Shown here piece after piece: positions 46,638 through 54,522 of a DNA stretch of 64,000 nt. A model generated the notes under the pieces. That model was not told the origin of the DNA and did no database searches. It saw only the letters and a list, made by a program, of their open reading frames with translations. The number at the start of each line of letters is the position of its first letter. The stretch's first letter is position 1. This DNA is from Streptomyces sp. HUAS ZL42 (lineage in GTDB: Bacteria; Actinomycetota; Actinomycetes; Streptomycetales; Streptomycetaceae). The stretch lies in assembly GCF_040782645.1 (NCBI RefSeq), contig NZ_CP160403.1:4216001-4280000 (forward strand), given 5' to 3'. Position numbers and translations under genes: made by a program.

Positions 46638-46984
46638 GACGGTCCCGGGTTCCATGTGACGCTGATCTGGAAGTGGGCGGTGGCACCCGCGGTGACGATC
46701 GCGCCGGCCTTCGCCGCGAGGGCGATGCCGAACTCGACGGTCACGCTCTCCGGCCGCAGGCGCAGCCCGTCGAGCTGGGCGAGGACGCTCTCGGCGACGT
46801 TGCGCACGGTGCCGAGAGAGGACTCGAAGGTCTGCTCGGCCCGTTCGGCGGCGGCCTCGGGGGTCATCCCGCCGCGCGTCACGAAGCTGCCGCCGTAGGG
46901 GTCCGCACCGGCCGCGTACGGGGAGTCGACGAGCTCGACGGTGACGGATCCGCCGGATTCCAGGGGGAGTTCGAGTGAGTTCAC
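46634..46984 (-). CDS. Trypco1-like (CU044_2847 family) small protein
   Basis: A 116-residue protein recalled as the trypsin-co-occurring domain 1 family. The N-terminal half has a beta strand and a glycine stretch (GGSVTVELVD; DPYGGSFVTRGG), then an amphipathic helix (EAAAERAEQTFESSLGTVRN) and the family's hallmark end PESVTVEFGIALAAKAGAIV and HFQISVTWNPGP. Such domains are reported next to trypsin-like, CHAT or NTPase components of multi-domain signalling and conflict systems. The gene starts 10 bases after the membrane protein stop and overlaps the CHAT gene, so the three are very probably translated as a unit. The biochemical role is unknown. Confidence 0.75.
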   Translation of the reverse strand: MNSLELPLESGGSVTVELVDSPYAAGADPYGGSFVTRGGMTPEAAAERAEQTFESSLGTVRNVAESVLAQLDGLRLRPESVTVEFGIALAAKAGAIVTAGATAHFQISVTWNPGPS

Positions 46985-46994
46985 GTCGCGCCCC

Positions 46995-47777
46995 TCACAC
47001 GCTCTCGGTCATGACGGGGCCCGCCTCGAGCCACCAGTCGTGGAACGCGGCGTACTCGTCGGGGGAGGCGAAGGCCATGCCGGCGATGTTGAGGCGCTCG
47101 TCGGTCCAGTCGATGTTGACGTAGCCGTCGGAGTCGACGTAGCAGGCCTTGCGTCCGACCGCCATGTCACCGACGTAGTAGGTGCCTTCTCCCGGAACGT
47201 CCGCCCCTGTGTCACAGGAGTCCGACTCGTAGGGCCCGTAGTCGTCGACGTCGCCGTTGTACCAGGTGTTCATGCTCGACGTGTCGGTGAACTGGATGTA
47301 CCAGACCGCGTCCGGGACTCCGCCGGTCGGATCGCACTCCAGGTACACGGGTGCGCTCTCGCCGAGATCACGCGTCCCCTGGGTGCAGCTGTCCCTGATG
47401 TCCGCCGGGACATGCTGCAGCAGCGCCTGCGCGTCGAGCGGTTCGTCGGCGAGCACGGTCGGGGGCGTGCTGTCGTCCGGCGGTGGCGGTTCCGGGGTGG
47501 AGGGCCCCGGGCTGCTCGGGGGCGGGCTGGTCGTGGACGGACCCGAGGTCGTGGGCGAGGGCGACGGCGTCGGGCCCACCCGGTCGTCTCCCTCCGTCCC
47601 GAACAGCACGATGCTCGTCGCCATCAGCCCGGCCCCCACCACGACCGTCGTCGTACGGATGATGGGGCTCATCGGCGGGAACGAGATCTCCCGCACCGAG
47701 AACCCGCTGCCCAGCAGGGCGACCAGGAGCATCAGGCCGCCGAACGCGAGAAGAATGATCTTGATGGAATTCGGCAT
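46995..47777 (-). CDS. two-helix membrane protein with extracellular sensor-like domain
   Basis: A 260-residue protein with two transmembrane helices (about 5-24 and 43-60), a Pro/Ser/Thr linker (about 65-105) and a C-terminal domain with at least four cysteines, aromatic residues and the sequence VYLECDPTGG, then GRKACYVDSDGYVNIDWTDE and EYAAFHDWWLE. The C-terminal pattern resembles the extracellular domains of some Streptomyces Ser/Thr kinases (memory-based). The ATG is preferred because GGGGAA precedes it and the hydrophobic region starts at once. It is the first gene of the Trypco1/CHAT operon and a candidate input module. No enzymatic motif is visible. Confidence 0.72.
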   Translation of the reverse strand: MPNSIKIILLAFGGLMLLVALLGSGFSVREISFPPMSPIIRTTTVVVGAGLMATSIVLFGTEGDDRVGPTPSPSPTTSGPSTTSPPPSSPGPSTPEPPPPDDSTPPTVLADEPLDAQALLQHVPADIRDSCTQGTRDLGESAPVYLECDPTGGVPDAVWYIQFTDTSSMNTWYNGDVDDYGPYESDSCDTGADVPGEGTYYVGDMAVGRKACYVDSDGYVNIDWTDERLNIAGMAFASPDEYAAFHDWWLEAGPVMTESV

Positions 47778-48076
47778 GTCGGTTCCCCGTTTCCGCTCCG
47801 GATCCCGCACGGACCCGGATCTCTCCATGGCCTGCGCGCAGGAAGGCCGAGGGGGAAAGTCGTGCAGAAGGGGACCTGGCCCCGGAGATCCCCCTTGTCC
47901 GGTGCCGGTTCGCGGCATGCGGCAGCGGCCGCTCCCCCGTTCCGCGTCCTGTGTCCCGCACCCCACCCGTCCGCCGGTGCATGCTCCGGCGGCACGTGCA
48001 CGGCTCATTCAAGACGCGGCCCGCCCGGGACCGCTTCGGGGAATTCCCTGAACCTGGACGGCCCTCACCCCAGGGG

Positions 48077-48095
48077 GCCGGGTCCGGGACCCGGC
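48077..48095. promoter_or_regulatory. perfect 8-bp palindrome upstream of the LAL regulator
   Basis: GCCGGGTC-CGG-GACCCGGC lies about 130 bases before the LAL regulator gene and on the other side of the promoter region of the membrane-protein operon. It may be an operator or a leader hairpin. The rest of the 47778-48227 interval holds nothing I recognise. Confidence 0.4.
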
Positions 48096-48227
48096 GCACT
48101 GCCAATGGCGCAGTCCCCAGGCGTACGACCCCTCGTACCGTCCGCCCCCGCGTGCGCCCGGCAGCCGCCGTAGCGCCCCGACTCAGCTTGGTCGTTCGCC
48201 TTCTTGGCCCGTCCGCCGAGGAGCATC

Positions 48228-49679
48228 ATGAAGGCGCAAGGCGCGCCTGCCGTCCGCGCACGGTACGGCAGCGAACGCGCCCGGGGGGTGAGCATGCACG
48301 GGGGACCTCCGGAACCGGGCAACCGGAACGCACCACGGCGGACGCAGACCGCGCTGGTGGGCCGGGAGCGGGAACGCGGAAGGATGGACGACCTGCTGGT
48401 CGCGGGGCGGGACGGCGGTGCGGCCCTGCTGCTGTGGGGCGAACCCGGAATCGGCAAGACGAGTCTGCTCGACCACGCGGACCGGCAGGCGTGCGGGAGC
48501 GCGGCGACCGTGCTGCGGGCCCGGGGCGTGGAGACGGAGACCGTACTGCCGTTCGCCACGCTCGGCGACCTGCTCATGCCCCATTCCTCCCTTTTCAGGG
48601 AACTCCCGGGGGCGCAGCGGTCGGCCCTGGAGTCCTGCCTCGCCCTGTCCGGGGACGGCGGCCAGCCACCCGGCAATCCGTACGCGGCCTGCATGGGCGC
48701 CCTGAACGTGCTGGCCGCGCTCGGGGACGCGCGCCCGGTGGTCGTCCTCGTCGACGACCTGCACTGGGTCGATCCCTCCTCGCAGCGCGTGCTGCTCTTC
48801 ATCGCCCGGCGGCTGGCCGGTGAGCGGGTGGCCCTCGTCCTCGGCTCCCGCGAGGACCACGGCGAGTGCGGGCCGCGACGCGGCGTCCCCACCGTCCAGT
48901 TGGGCGGGCTCGCGACCGCCGAGTGCGCGGAGTTGCTGCGCGCGAGGGGCCACGAGGTCGCCCCCGCCGTACTCGCCGAGCTGGTCCGCATCAGCGGCGG
49001 CAATCCCCTGGCGCTGCTCGAGATCGCCGCCGGGCTGACGGTACGACAGGCCCGCGGCGACCAGCCCCTCCTCGACCCGCCCTCGCTCGGCCGCCACCTC
49101 GAACGCGCCTGGTCGACCCGGATCGACCGGCTCCAGGACCAGGCCCGCCGGGCGCTGGTCGTGCTCGCCGCCAGCCGGTCCGGGGAGACGGGCGCGCTGT
49201 GCAAGGCGCTGGAGACGGCCGGCCTGTCCCTTGAGGCACTGGCCCCCGCCGAGGAGGACGGCCTGATCCGGGCCACCGCCGAGGGCCTGGACTTCCACCA
49301 TCCCGTGCTGCGCCCCCTGGTCCTGGGCCGGGCGCCGCTCGCCCACCGCTTCGCCGCCTTCCAGGCCCTCGCCGAGGTCGGCACCGGCGCGCTGCACACC
49401 CGTTCCCGGGCGGCCGTCGGCGCCGGGCCCGGCGAACCCGCCTCGGACGGCCGCACAGCGGCCTCCTCGCCGGTCTGCGCCCTCGACCAGCTCACCCCGC
49501 AGGAACTGCAGGTGTCTCGGGCGGTGGCCCGGGGCCTGAACAACACGGAGGCGGCGGCCTCGCTGTTCGTGTCGCGCAAGACGGTCGAGTCCCATCTCAC
49601 CCGGATCTACCGGAAGTTGGGGGTGCGCTCCCGAACGGACCTGACGCGGCTGCTGACGGCGGCGGACCTGGTGGACTGA
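48228..49679 (+). CDS. LuxR-type (LAL family) AAA transcriptional regulator, shortened
   Basis: A 483-residue regulator with an N-terminal nucleotide-binding domain (Walker A GEPGIGKTSL near 71-80; Walker B VVVLVDDLHWVD near 175) and a C-terminal LuxR helix-turn-helix (LTPQELQVSRAVARGLNNTEAAASL with the recognition helix VSRKTVESHLTRIYRKLGV). Classical LAL proteins have some 900 residues with a central TPR region; here the ATPase part is joined to the HTH through about 60 Gly/Ala-rich residues and the TPR part is missing. The ATG is preferred for GAGGAG upstream. It is divergent from the CHAT operon. The target is unknown. Confidence 0.85.
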   Translation: MKAQGAPAVRARYGSERARGVSMHGGPPEPGNRNAPRRTQTALVGRERERGRMDDLLVAGRDGGAALLLWGEPGIGKTSLLDHADRQACGSAATVLRARGVETETVLPFATLGDLLMPHSSLFRELPGAQRSALESCLALSGDGGQPPGNPYAACMGALNVLAALGDARPVVVLVDDLHWVDPSSQRVLLFIARRLAGERVALVLGSREDHGECGPRRGVPTVQLGGLATAECAELLRARGHEVAPAVLAELVRISGGNPLALLEIAAGLTVRQARGDQPLLDPPSLGRHLERAWSTRIDRLQDQARRALVVLAASRSGETGALCKALETAGLSLEALAPAEEDGLIRATAEGLDFHHPVLRPLVLGRAPLAHRFAAFQALAEVGTGALHTRSRAAVGAGPGEPASDGRTAASSPVCALDQLTPQELQVSRAVARGLNNTEAAASLFVSRKTVESHLTRIYRKLGVRSRTDLTRLLTAADLVD

Positions 49680-49719
49680 GGCGGCCGGCTGTCAGCGGGG
49701 GCGTATAGGGTCCCCGCCC

Positions 49720-50379
49720 ATGACCGACACCGACTTCCTGACCGCCACCCGGACCTTCTACGACGCCGTGGCCGAGGACTACGCCGACCGCTTCCGCGAC
49801 GAGTACGCCGCCAGGCCGCTGGAGCGGGCGCTGCTCACGACGTACGCCGAACTGGTGGGCGCCGGCGGCGAGGTGGCCGACATGGGCTGCGGACCGGGCA
49901 GGGCGACGGCGTACCTGGCCGAGCGGGGCCTGTCGGTCTTCGGCCTCGACCTCTCGGAGTCCATGCTGGCGATCGCCCGCCGCGAGAACCCGGGCCTGCG
50001 CTTCGAACGGGGCTCGATGCTGGACTCGGGCCTTCCCGACGGCGGCCTCGCCGGGGTCGTCTCCTGGTACTCGTCCATCCACACCCCTGTGGACCGGCTC
50101 CCGGCCCTCTTCGCCGAGTTCCACCGTGTGCTGGCCCCGGGCGGCCATCTGCTGCTCGGCTTCCAGGTCGGCGACGAGCCGCGCCGCCACGACAGCCCCT
50201 GGGGGCACCCGGTGTCGCTCGATTTCCTTCGGCGGCGGCCGGAACACGTCATCGAGTTGCTGAAGTCGGCCGGTTTCGTCCTCCGCTCCCGGACGGTTCG
50301 CGAACCGGACGACGATCTCGGCGAGGTCGTCCCCCAGGCCTTCCTGATCGCCCGCAAACCGCGGTCGCAGTCGGCCTGA
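49720..50379 (+). CDS. class I SAM-dependent methyltransferase
   Basis: A 219-residue Rossmann-fold methyltransferase. Motif I (SAM binding) is VADMGCGPGRATAYL, motif II is GLDLSESMLAIARR, and the post-motif strand is ARVLAP-like (HRVLAPGGHLLLGF). The N-terminal helix (TFYDAVAEDYADRF) matches methyltransferases acting on small molecules. It follows the LAL gene after 40 bases on the same strand. The acceptor substrate cannot be predicted. Confidence 0.82.
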   Translation: MTDTDFLTATRTFYDAVAEDYADRFRDEYAARPLERALLTTYAELVGAGGEVADMGCGPGRATAYLAERGLSVFGLDLSESMLAIARRENPGLRFERGSMLDSGLPDGGLAGVVSWYSSIHTPVDRLPALFAEFHRVLAPGGHLLLGFQVGDEPRRHDSPWGHPVSLDFLRRRPEHVIELLKSAGFVLRSRTVREPDDDLGEVVPQAFLIARKPRSQSA

Positions 50380-50397
50380 GGAGACGCCCCCGACGCT

Positions 50398-52179
50398 TCA
50401 CAGGCGGCCCGCGATGTCCAGTGCCGCGACATGGCCGAAGGTCATCGCCGGGCCGATCGTCGATCCGGCGCCGGCGTAGCTGTGGCCCATCACGGCGGCG
50501 CTCGCGTTGCCGGCGGCGTAGAGACCGGGGATCGCCGAGCCGTCCGGCCGCAGGACGCGTGCCCGGGCGTCCGTAAGGAGTCCGCCCTTGGTGCCGAGGT
50601 CGCCGGGGACGATCCGGAAGGCGTGGTACGGGGGCAGCCACAGGGGCGCGAGGCAGGAGTTGGGGAGGACGGACGGGTCGGTGTAGTAGTGGTCGTAGGC
50701 GCTGTCGCCGCGCCGGAAGTCCGTGTCCTTTCCCCGCAGGGCAAGGGAGTTGAAGCGGTCGACGGTGGCGCGCAGGGCGGCCGCCGGGACGCCGATGGAG
50801 GCGGCCAGGGCGTCGAGCGTCCAGGCCTTGTGGGCGGCCCCCGAGCTGTACCAGTCGTCGGGGAAGGCCAGGGTCGGGGCGACGTCCTTGAAGAGGTACC
50901 TGTTGCGGTAGTTCTGGTCGACGATCAGCCAGGCCGGGATGTCGGGGTCGGTCGGGTTGCGCTCGTACATGATGTGCACGACATCGCTGTACGGGGCGGC
51001 CTCGTTGACGAAGCGGGATCCGGCCGCATTGACCAGAAGCCCGCCGGGGAGGGTGCGTTCGGCGAGGCAGAAGTACGGCTGTCCGGGCAGCGGGACGGCA
51101 GGCCCCCACCAGGCGTCGTCCATCAGCCCGAGGGCCCCGCCGATCCGCTGCCCCGCCCGGATCCCGTCCCCGGTGTTCTCCTTCGCGCCCACGGTCCACT
51201 CGGTCCCGATGGGCTGCTGCTGGTACTGCGCGCGCATGGCCGCGTTGTGCTCGAAGCCGCCGGAGCCGACGACGACACCGCGCCGGGCGCGGACCAGGCC
51301 GGGCGCGCCGTCGCGGGCGACGACGGCACCCGTGACACGGCCGTTCTCCACCATGAGGTCGGTGAGCGGGGTGCTGAGCCACACCGGCACCTGCGCGGCC
51401 AGCAGCCCGGCCCGCAGTCCCGCCGCCAGCGACTGCCCCATGGTGAGCGGCTTCTGCCCGAGCAGGGCGGCCTTCGTCCCACGGGCCAGGCACTCGGCGG
51501 CGACGACGGCGCCCCTGACGTTCACGGCGGCCAGGGCGAGCCACTTGTAGTCGGCGCTGAAGACGACCATCCCGGCGGGGACCTGCATGTACGGCGGATT
51601 GAGGCGGGCGAGTTCGGCGCCGAGGATGTTCCCGTCCAGCTGGTCGGGCTCGATGGAACGCCCGTTGGGCAGCCCGCCCGGCAGCTCCGGGTAGTAGTCG
51701 CTGTAGCCCTCCATCCAGCGGAAGCGCAGGGGGCTGTTGGCCATGACGAAGGAGATCATGGCGGGCCCGTGGGCGAGGAAGGCCGCCCGGCGATCTACGG
51801 GGACGTCCGGCCCCACGACGGCGGCGAGGTAGGCGGCGGCCTTGGCGGGTGTGTCCGGGACACCGGCGGCCAGGATCACCGGGTTGTTGGGGATCCAGAT
51901 TCCGGCACCCGAACGGGCGGCGGAGCCGCCGAAGGTCGGGGCCTTCTCGACCACCACGCAGCTCAGCCCCTGCTTGGCGGCGGTGAGCGCGGCGGTCATA
52001 CCGGCCGCGCCGGAGCCGATGACGACGACGTCGTACGTGCCGAGGAGGGGGAGGTCGGCCGAGGCCGCCGGACTCGCCCCGACCGCTGCCGCGGCGCCGG
52101 CGCCCGCGGCGACGCCGAGCACCTGTCTCCGGGACGGGGAAGCGGTGGTGCGTCTCGCAGAGGTTGTGCTGGGAGTCAT
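50398..52179 (-). CDS. Tat-exported flavoprotein of the 3-ketosteroid-delta1-dehydrogenase/fumarate reductase family
   Basis: A 593-residue FAD protein. A twin-arginine signal (SRRQVLGVAAGAG, cleavage near ASA-DL) is followed by the FAD motif GSGAAGMTAALTAAKQG (55-71) and the second FAD motif GLYAAGNASAAVMG then YAGAGSTIGPAMTFG, the pattern of KstD-type enzymes. Conserved GGSAARSGAGIWIP (FAD-contact loop) is present. KstD acts on steroids at ring A; the exported location and lack of a steroid catabolic cluster make the true substrate unknown. The ATG is preceded by GGAGCGAG and the Tat signal begins immediately. Confidence 0.82.
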   Translation of the reverse strand: MTPSTTSARRTTASPSRRQVLGVAAGAGAAAAVGASPAASADLPLLGTYDVVVIGSGAAGMTAALTAAKQGLSCVVVEKAPTFGGSAARSGAGIWIPNNPVILAAGVPDTPAKAAAYLAAVVGPDVPVDRRAAFLAHGPAMISFVMANSPLRFRWMEGYSDYYPELPGGLPNGRSIEPDQLDGNILGAELARLNPPYMQVPAGMVVFSADYKWLALAAVNVRGAVVAAECLARGTKAALLGQKPLTMGQSLAAGLRAGLLAAQVPVWLSTPLTDLMVENGRVTGAVVARDGAPGLVRARRGVVVGSGGFEHNAAMRAQYQQQPIGTEWTVGAKENTGDGIRAGQRIGGALGLMDDAWWGPAVPLPGQPYFCLAERTLPGGLLVNAAGSRFVNEAAPYSDVVHIMYERNPTDPDIPAWLIVDQNYRNRYLFKDVAPTLAFPDDWYSSGAAHKAWTLDALAASIGVPAAALRATVDRFNSLALRGKDTDFRRGDSAYDHYYTDPSVLPNSCLAPLWLPPYHAFRIVPGDLGTKGGLLTDARARVLRPDGSAIPGLYAAGNASAAVMGHSYAGAGSTIGPAMTFGHVAALDIAGRL

Positions 52180-52298
52180 CGGCTCGCTCCAACCTGAAGG
52201 CGCTGCTCCACATACCTGACGAAGTGTCAGAAATGCGAATGTGACGCGACGGCCTTGTGAAGTCAAGAGCGCGCCTCATGGATCGTCCCGGACGTTGA

Positions 52299-52856
52299 TC
52301 ATTGTGACCCGGCCCCGCGCCCCAGGACAGCCCGGCAGTCGCCCCATGCCTCCTCGCTCAGCAGTGGCCGGAAGCGGGTGAACAGGGCGAGGAGCTCGGG
52401 GCCGTACCGTTCACGGAAGGCGGGGTCGTGGGCGGCGAGGTCGAGTTCGTTGGCGGCGGTGAGGTCGGCGAAGTCGCGGAGGAAACGCGGGGCGGGCGTG
52501 TGGGGCTGACCGGTGAAGCGGTCGTGGAAGAGGGCGCCGGGGGCCGCCAGGTTCGGATAGCTCGCCTTGCGGTCGCAGCTCGCGTAGAAGTACACGACCG
52601 CCTCGGCCTCGGCGCCGATCACGGCCGCGAGGTCGCTACGGCGGTCGAGCGGGAGCAGGGGGGTGGGAAATCCGTCCGTGCCGTAGAAGGCGTGGCAGAG
52701 GCCGGCAAGTTGGAGGGCGGGGCGGGCGTCCCAGGAGGCGAGCCGGGTCCGGACGCGTCGGAGGTGGGCCAGGAGCGTACCGCCGGGGTGCGGGATGTCC
52801 TCGGCGCCCAGCTCCCGGAGGAAGCCGTCGGCTTGGGTGACCACGCTGTGCTGCAC
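52299..52856 (-). CDS. DUF6817-like protein
   Basis: A 185-residue protein. The helical N-terminus carries HPGGTLLAHL (H31 last in the motif) and GLCHAFYGTDGF (H55), which look like an HD-domain-type metal or nucleotide site; the region then has AEAEAVVYFYASCDR and HDRFTG. I recall a family with this pattern (DUF6817), function unknown. It is divergent from the LysR gene, whose operators lie in the shared upstream region, so it is a likely target. The start is an ATG close to the LysR-side promoter. Confidence 0.7.
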   Translation of the reverse strand: MQHSVVTQADGFLRELGAEDIPHPGGTLLAHLRRVRTRLASWDARPALQLAGLCHAFYGTDGFPTPLLPLDRRSDLAAVIGAEAEAVVYFYASCDRKASYPNLAAPGALFHDRFTGQPHTPAPRFLRDFADLTAANELDLAAHDPAFRERYGPELLALFTRFRPLLSEEAWGDCRAVLGRGAGSQ

Positions 52857-53026
52857 GTGCCGAGTCCCTTCATCGCCTCGGGGTCGTACGTCGGGTCGGC
52901 ACCCGCCCCCTCCCCCGCCGTCGATCCGGATCCCGGCGGGGCGTGGAGCGGGTTGCCGCCCAGGGCCCTGCGGAGATCGTCGTACAGAGGCGGAAGCCCA
53001 GTCAATCCTTGGGATTTATGGCCACA

Positions 53027-53044
53027 CCCAAGTGTTAGCTTGGG
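53027..53044. promoter_or_regulatory. LysR-type operator (CCCAAG-N6-CTTGGG)
   Basis: A perfect inverted repeat CCCAAG-TGTTAG-CTTGGG immediately before the LysR-gene ATG, with a further CTTGGG half-site at 53008-53013. Paired and offset half-sites of this kind are typical LysR regulatory/activation sites serving both divergent genes, with autorepression of the regulator. Confidence 0.6.
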
Positions 53045-53046
53045 GC

Positions 53047-53952
53047 ATGACCCTCGACGACCTGCGCGTGTTCGTGGCCGTGTGCCGGGCCGGCAGCCTC
53101 AGCGCGGTGGCCCGGGACCTGGGCTGTACGCAGTCCGCGGTGAGCCAGCACGTCAAGCGTCTGGAGCGGGAGACCGGGGTCGCCCTCCTGGAGCGCCAGC
53201 CGCGGGGTGTCGTACCCACGCAGGCGGGCCGGGTGCTGGAAGCCGCGGCGGCCGAGGGCATATCAGGGCTCGATCTGGCCGTACGGCAGCTGCGCGACCT
53301 GGTCGACGGCGGGAGCGGGTACGTGCGCGTGGCGACCGGGGCGACGACGGTACGGCACTTCATGTCGGACGCGGTCGTCGAGTACCGGCGACGTCGTCCC
53401 AAGGTCAACCTCGAGTTCCGCACGGTGAGTTCGGGACGAGGCAGCTTCGACGCGCTGGCGGACGGCACGCTCGACCTGGCGTGGATCACGCTCGGGCCGC
53501 CGGTGCGGGGGATCGAACAGCGGCGGGTCGTGGACCTGCCGTGGGTGCTGGCGGTGCGGGCCGACGACCCGCTCGCGGACCGTCCGCAGGTCGATGTCGC
53601 CGAGGTGTGCGACCTGCGGCCGATCCGCCTCCCACCGAACTCGGTCTCCGCCGCCCATCTGGAGTCGGCCTGCGCGGACTTGGGGGTCCGGTTCGCGTAC
53701 GACACGAGCGTCGCCGACTGGGACACCGCGCTCCTCCTTGCGGAGCTCGGGGTGGGGCGGGCGGTGGTTCCCGTACTGCCGGGCCTGACCGTCCCCGGCG
53801 ACGGCGACCTCCGCCTGATCCCCCTCCCCGGCCTGCGCCCCCTGCCCGTCGGCTGGGCCGTGCGCCGCTGGGAAGCGCTCAGTCCACCGGCGCGGGCCTT
53901 CGCGGACACGGTCGTCGCGATGCGCCGACGGAGCGCGACTCCGGTTCCTTGA
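53047..53952 (+). CDS. LysR-family transcriptional regulator
   Basis: A 301-residue regulator: an N-terminal winged helix-turn-helix (MTLDDLRVFVAVCRAGSLSA and the recognition helix around CTQSAVSQHVKRLERETG), and a C-terminal periplasmic-binding-like effector domain with VRVATGATTVRHFM and the typical GVGRAVVPVLPGL near the end. The ATG is next to its own operator and lacks a good Shine-Dalgarno sequence other than GGGG. The target is probably the divergent DUF6817-like gene. The effector is unknown. Its 3' end overlaps the decayed gene on the other strand. Confidence 0.9.
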   Translation: MTLDDLRVFVAVCRAGSLSAVARDLGCTQSAVSQHVKRLERETGVALLERQPRGVVPTQAGRVLEAAAAEGISGLDLAVRQLRDLVDGGSGYVRVATGATTVRHFMSDAVVEYRRRRPKVNLEFRTVSSGRGSFDALADGTLDLAWITLGPPVRGIEQRRVVDLPWVLAVRADDPLADRPQVDVAEVCDLRPIRLPPNSVSAAHLESACADLGVRFAYDTSVADWDTALLLAELGVGRAVVPVLPGLTVPGDGDLRLIPLPGLRPLPVGWAVRRWEALSPPARAFADTVVAMRRRSATPVP

Positions 53953-54300
53953 GGGGGAGTTCGGCCCAGACCGTCTTGGCCACGTCACGCTCGGCGACAC
54001 CCCAGGTGATGGCGAGGAGCGACACGAGAAGCAGGCCTCGTCCTCCATCGGCGTCCGGCTCGGTGACGAACCGAAGTTGCCGGGCGCCGCGCGCGTCACT
54101 CACCTCGATACGCAGCGTGGCCCTCCGGCAGCAGCAGGAGACGGAGTTCGAAGTCGCGTCCGGGTACGCGGCCGTGGGTCACCGCGTTGGCGGCCGGCTC
54201 GGCGACGACCTGCTGTGCGGCGTGGTTCGCGTCGCCGTCGTACGGATGCCCCCACGCGGCGAGTTGCCGCGCGGTGCTCCGCCACGAGGCACGCGATCTG
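53879..54300 (-). pseudogene. frameshifted HATPase_c (RsbW-like) ATP-binding protein remnant
   Basis: Two frames together rebuild a small anti-sigma-factor-type ATPase: ARQLAAWGHPYDGDANHAAQ, VVAEPAANAVTHGRVPGRDF and RLLLLPEGHA in one, then IEVSDARGARQLRFVTEPDA and GGRGLLLVSLLAITWGV in the next. The break is near position 54105 (GGGCCACGCTGCGTATCGAG), where two missing bases (or one extra) change frame and give an early TGA. The N-box (ANAVTHG) and G-box (GGRGLLLV) are otherwise recognisable. No clean N-terminal start is visible. Confidence 0.75.
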
Positions 54301-54432
54301 CTGACGGACGCGGACACACCCCCGCTGGACGTGGCGCTCCCCGAGTCCGTGGACTGGGAGGGATTCCGAGACAAGCATCCGCAGGTCCAGGGCACCGCCG
54401 AGGAGTGGCTGGACCTGGTGACGGGTGCCTGA
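54285..54432 (+). pseudogene. C-terminal remnant of an unidentified gene
   Basis: About 45 codons with strong third-position GC end at a normal TGA: LLTDADTPPLDVALPESVDW then EGFRDKHPQVQGTAEEWLDL. The frame has no credible start or upstream coding sequence and butts against the HATPase remnant on the opposite strand, so the 5' part has been lost. I do not recognise the family. Confidence 0.5.
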
Positions 54433-54468
54433 ACCACCGCGCCCTCGATCGAGTGAATGCCCGAACAG

Positions 54469-54489
54469 CAGTACAAGCGACTCGTACTG
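54469..54489. repeat. inverted repeat CAGTAC-N9-GTACTG
   Basis: A perfect 6-bp inverted repeat in the leader of the next gene, some 35-55 bases before its start codon. It could be an operator. No other structure stands out between 54433 and the gene. Confidence 0.35.
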
Positions 54490-54522
54490 TCTCGCGCTGT
54501 CGAACCGGCGAAAGGAGCCACC

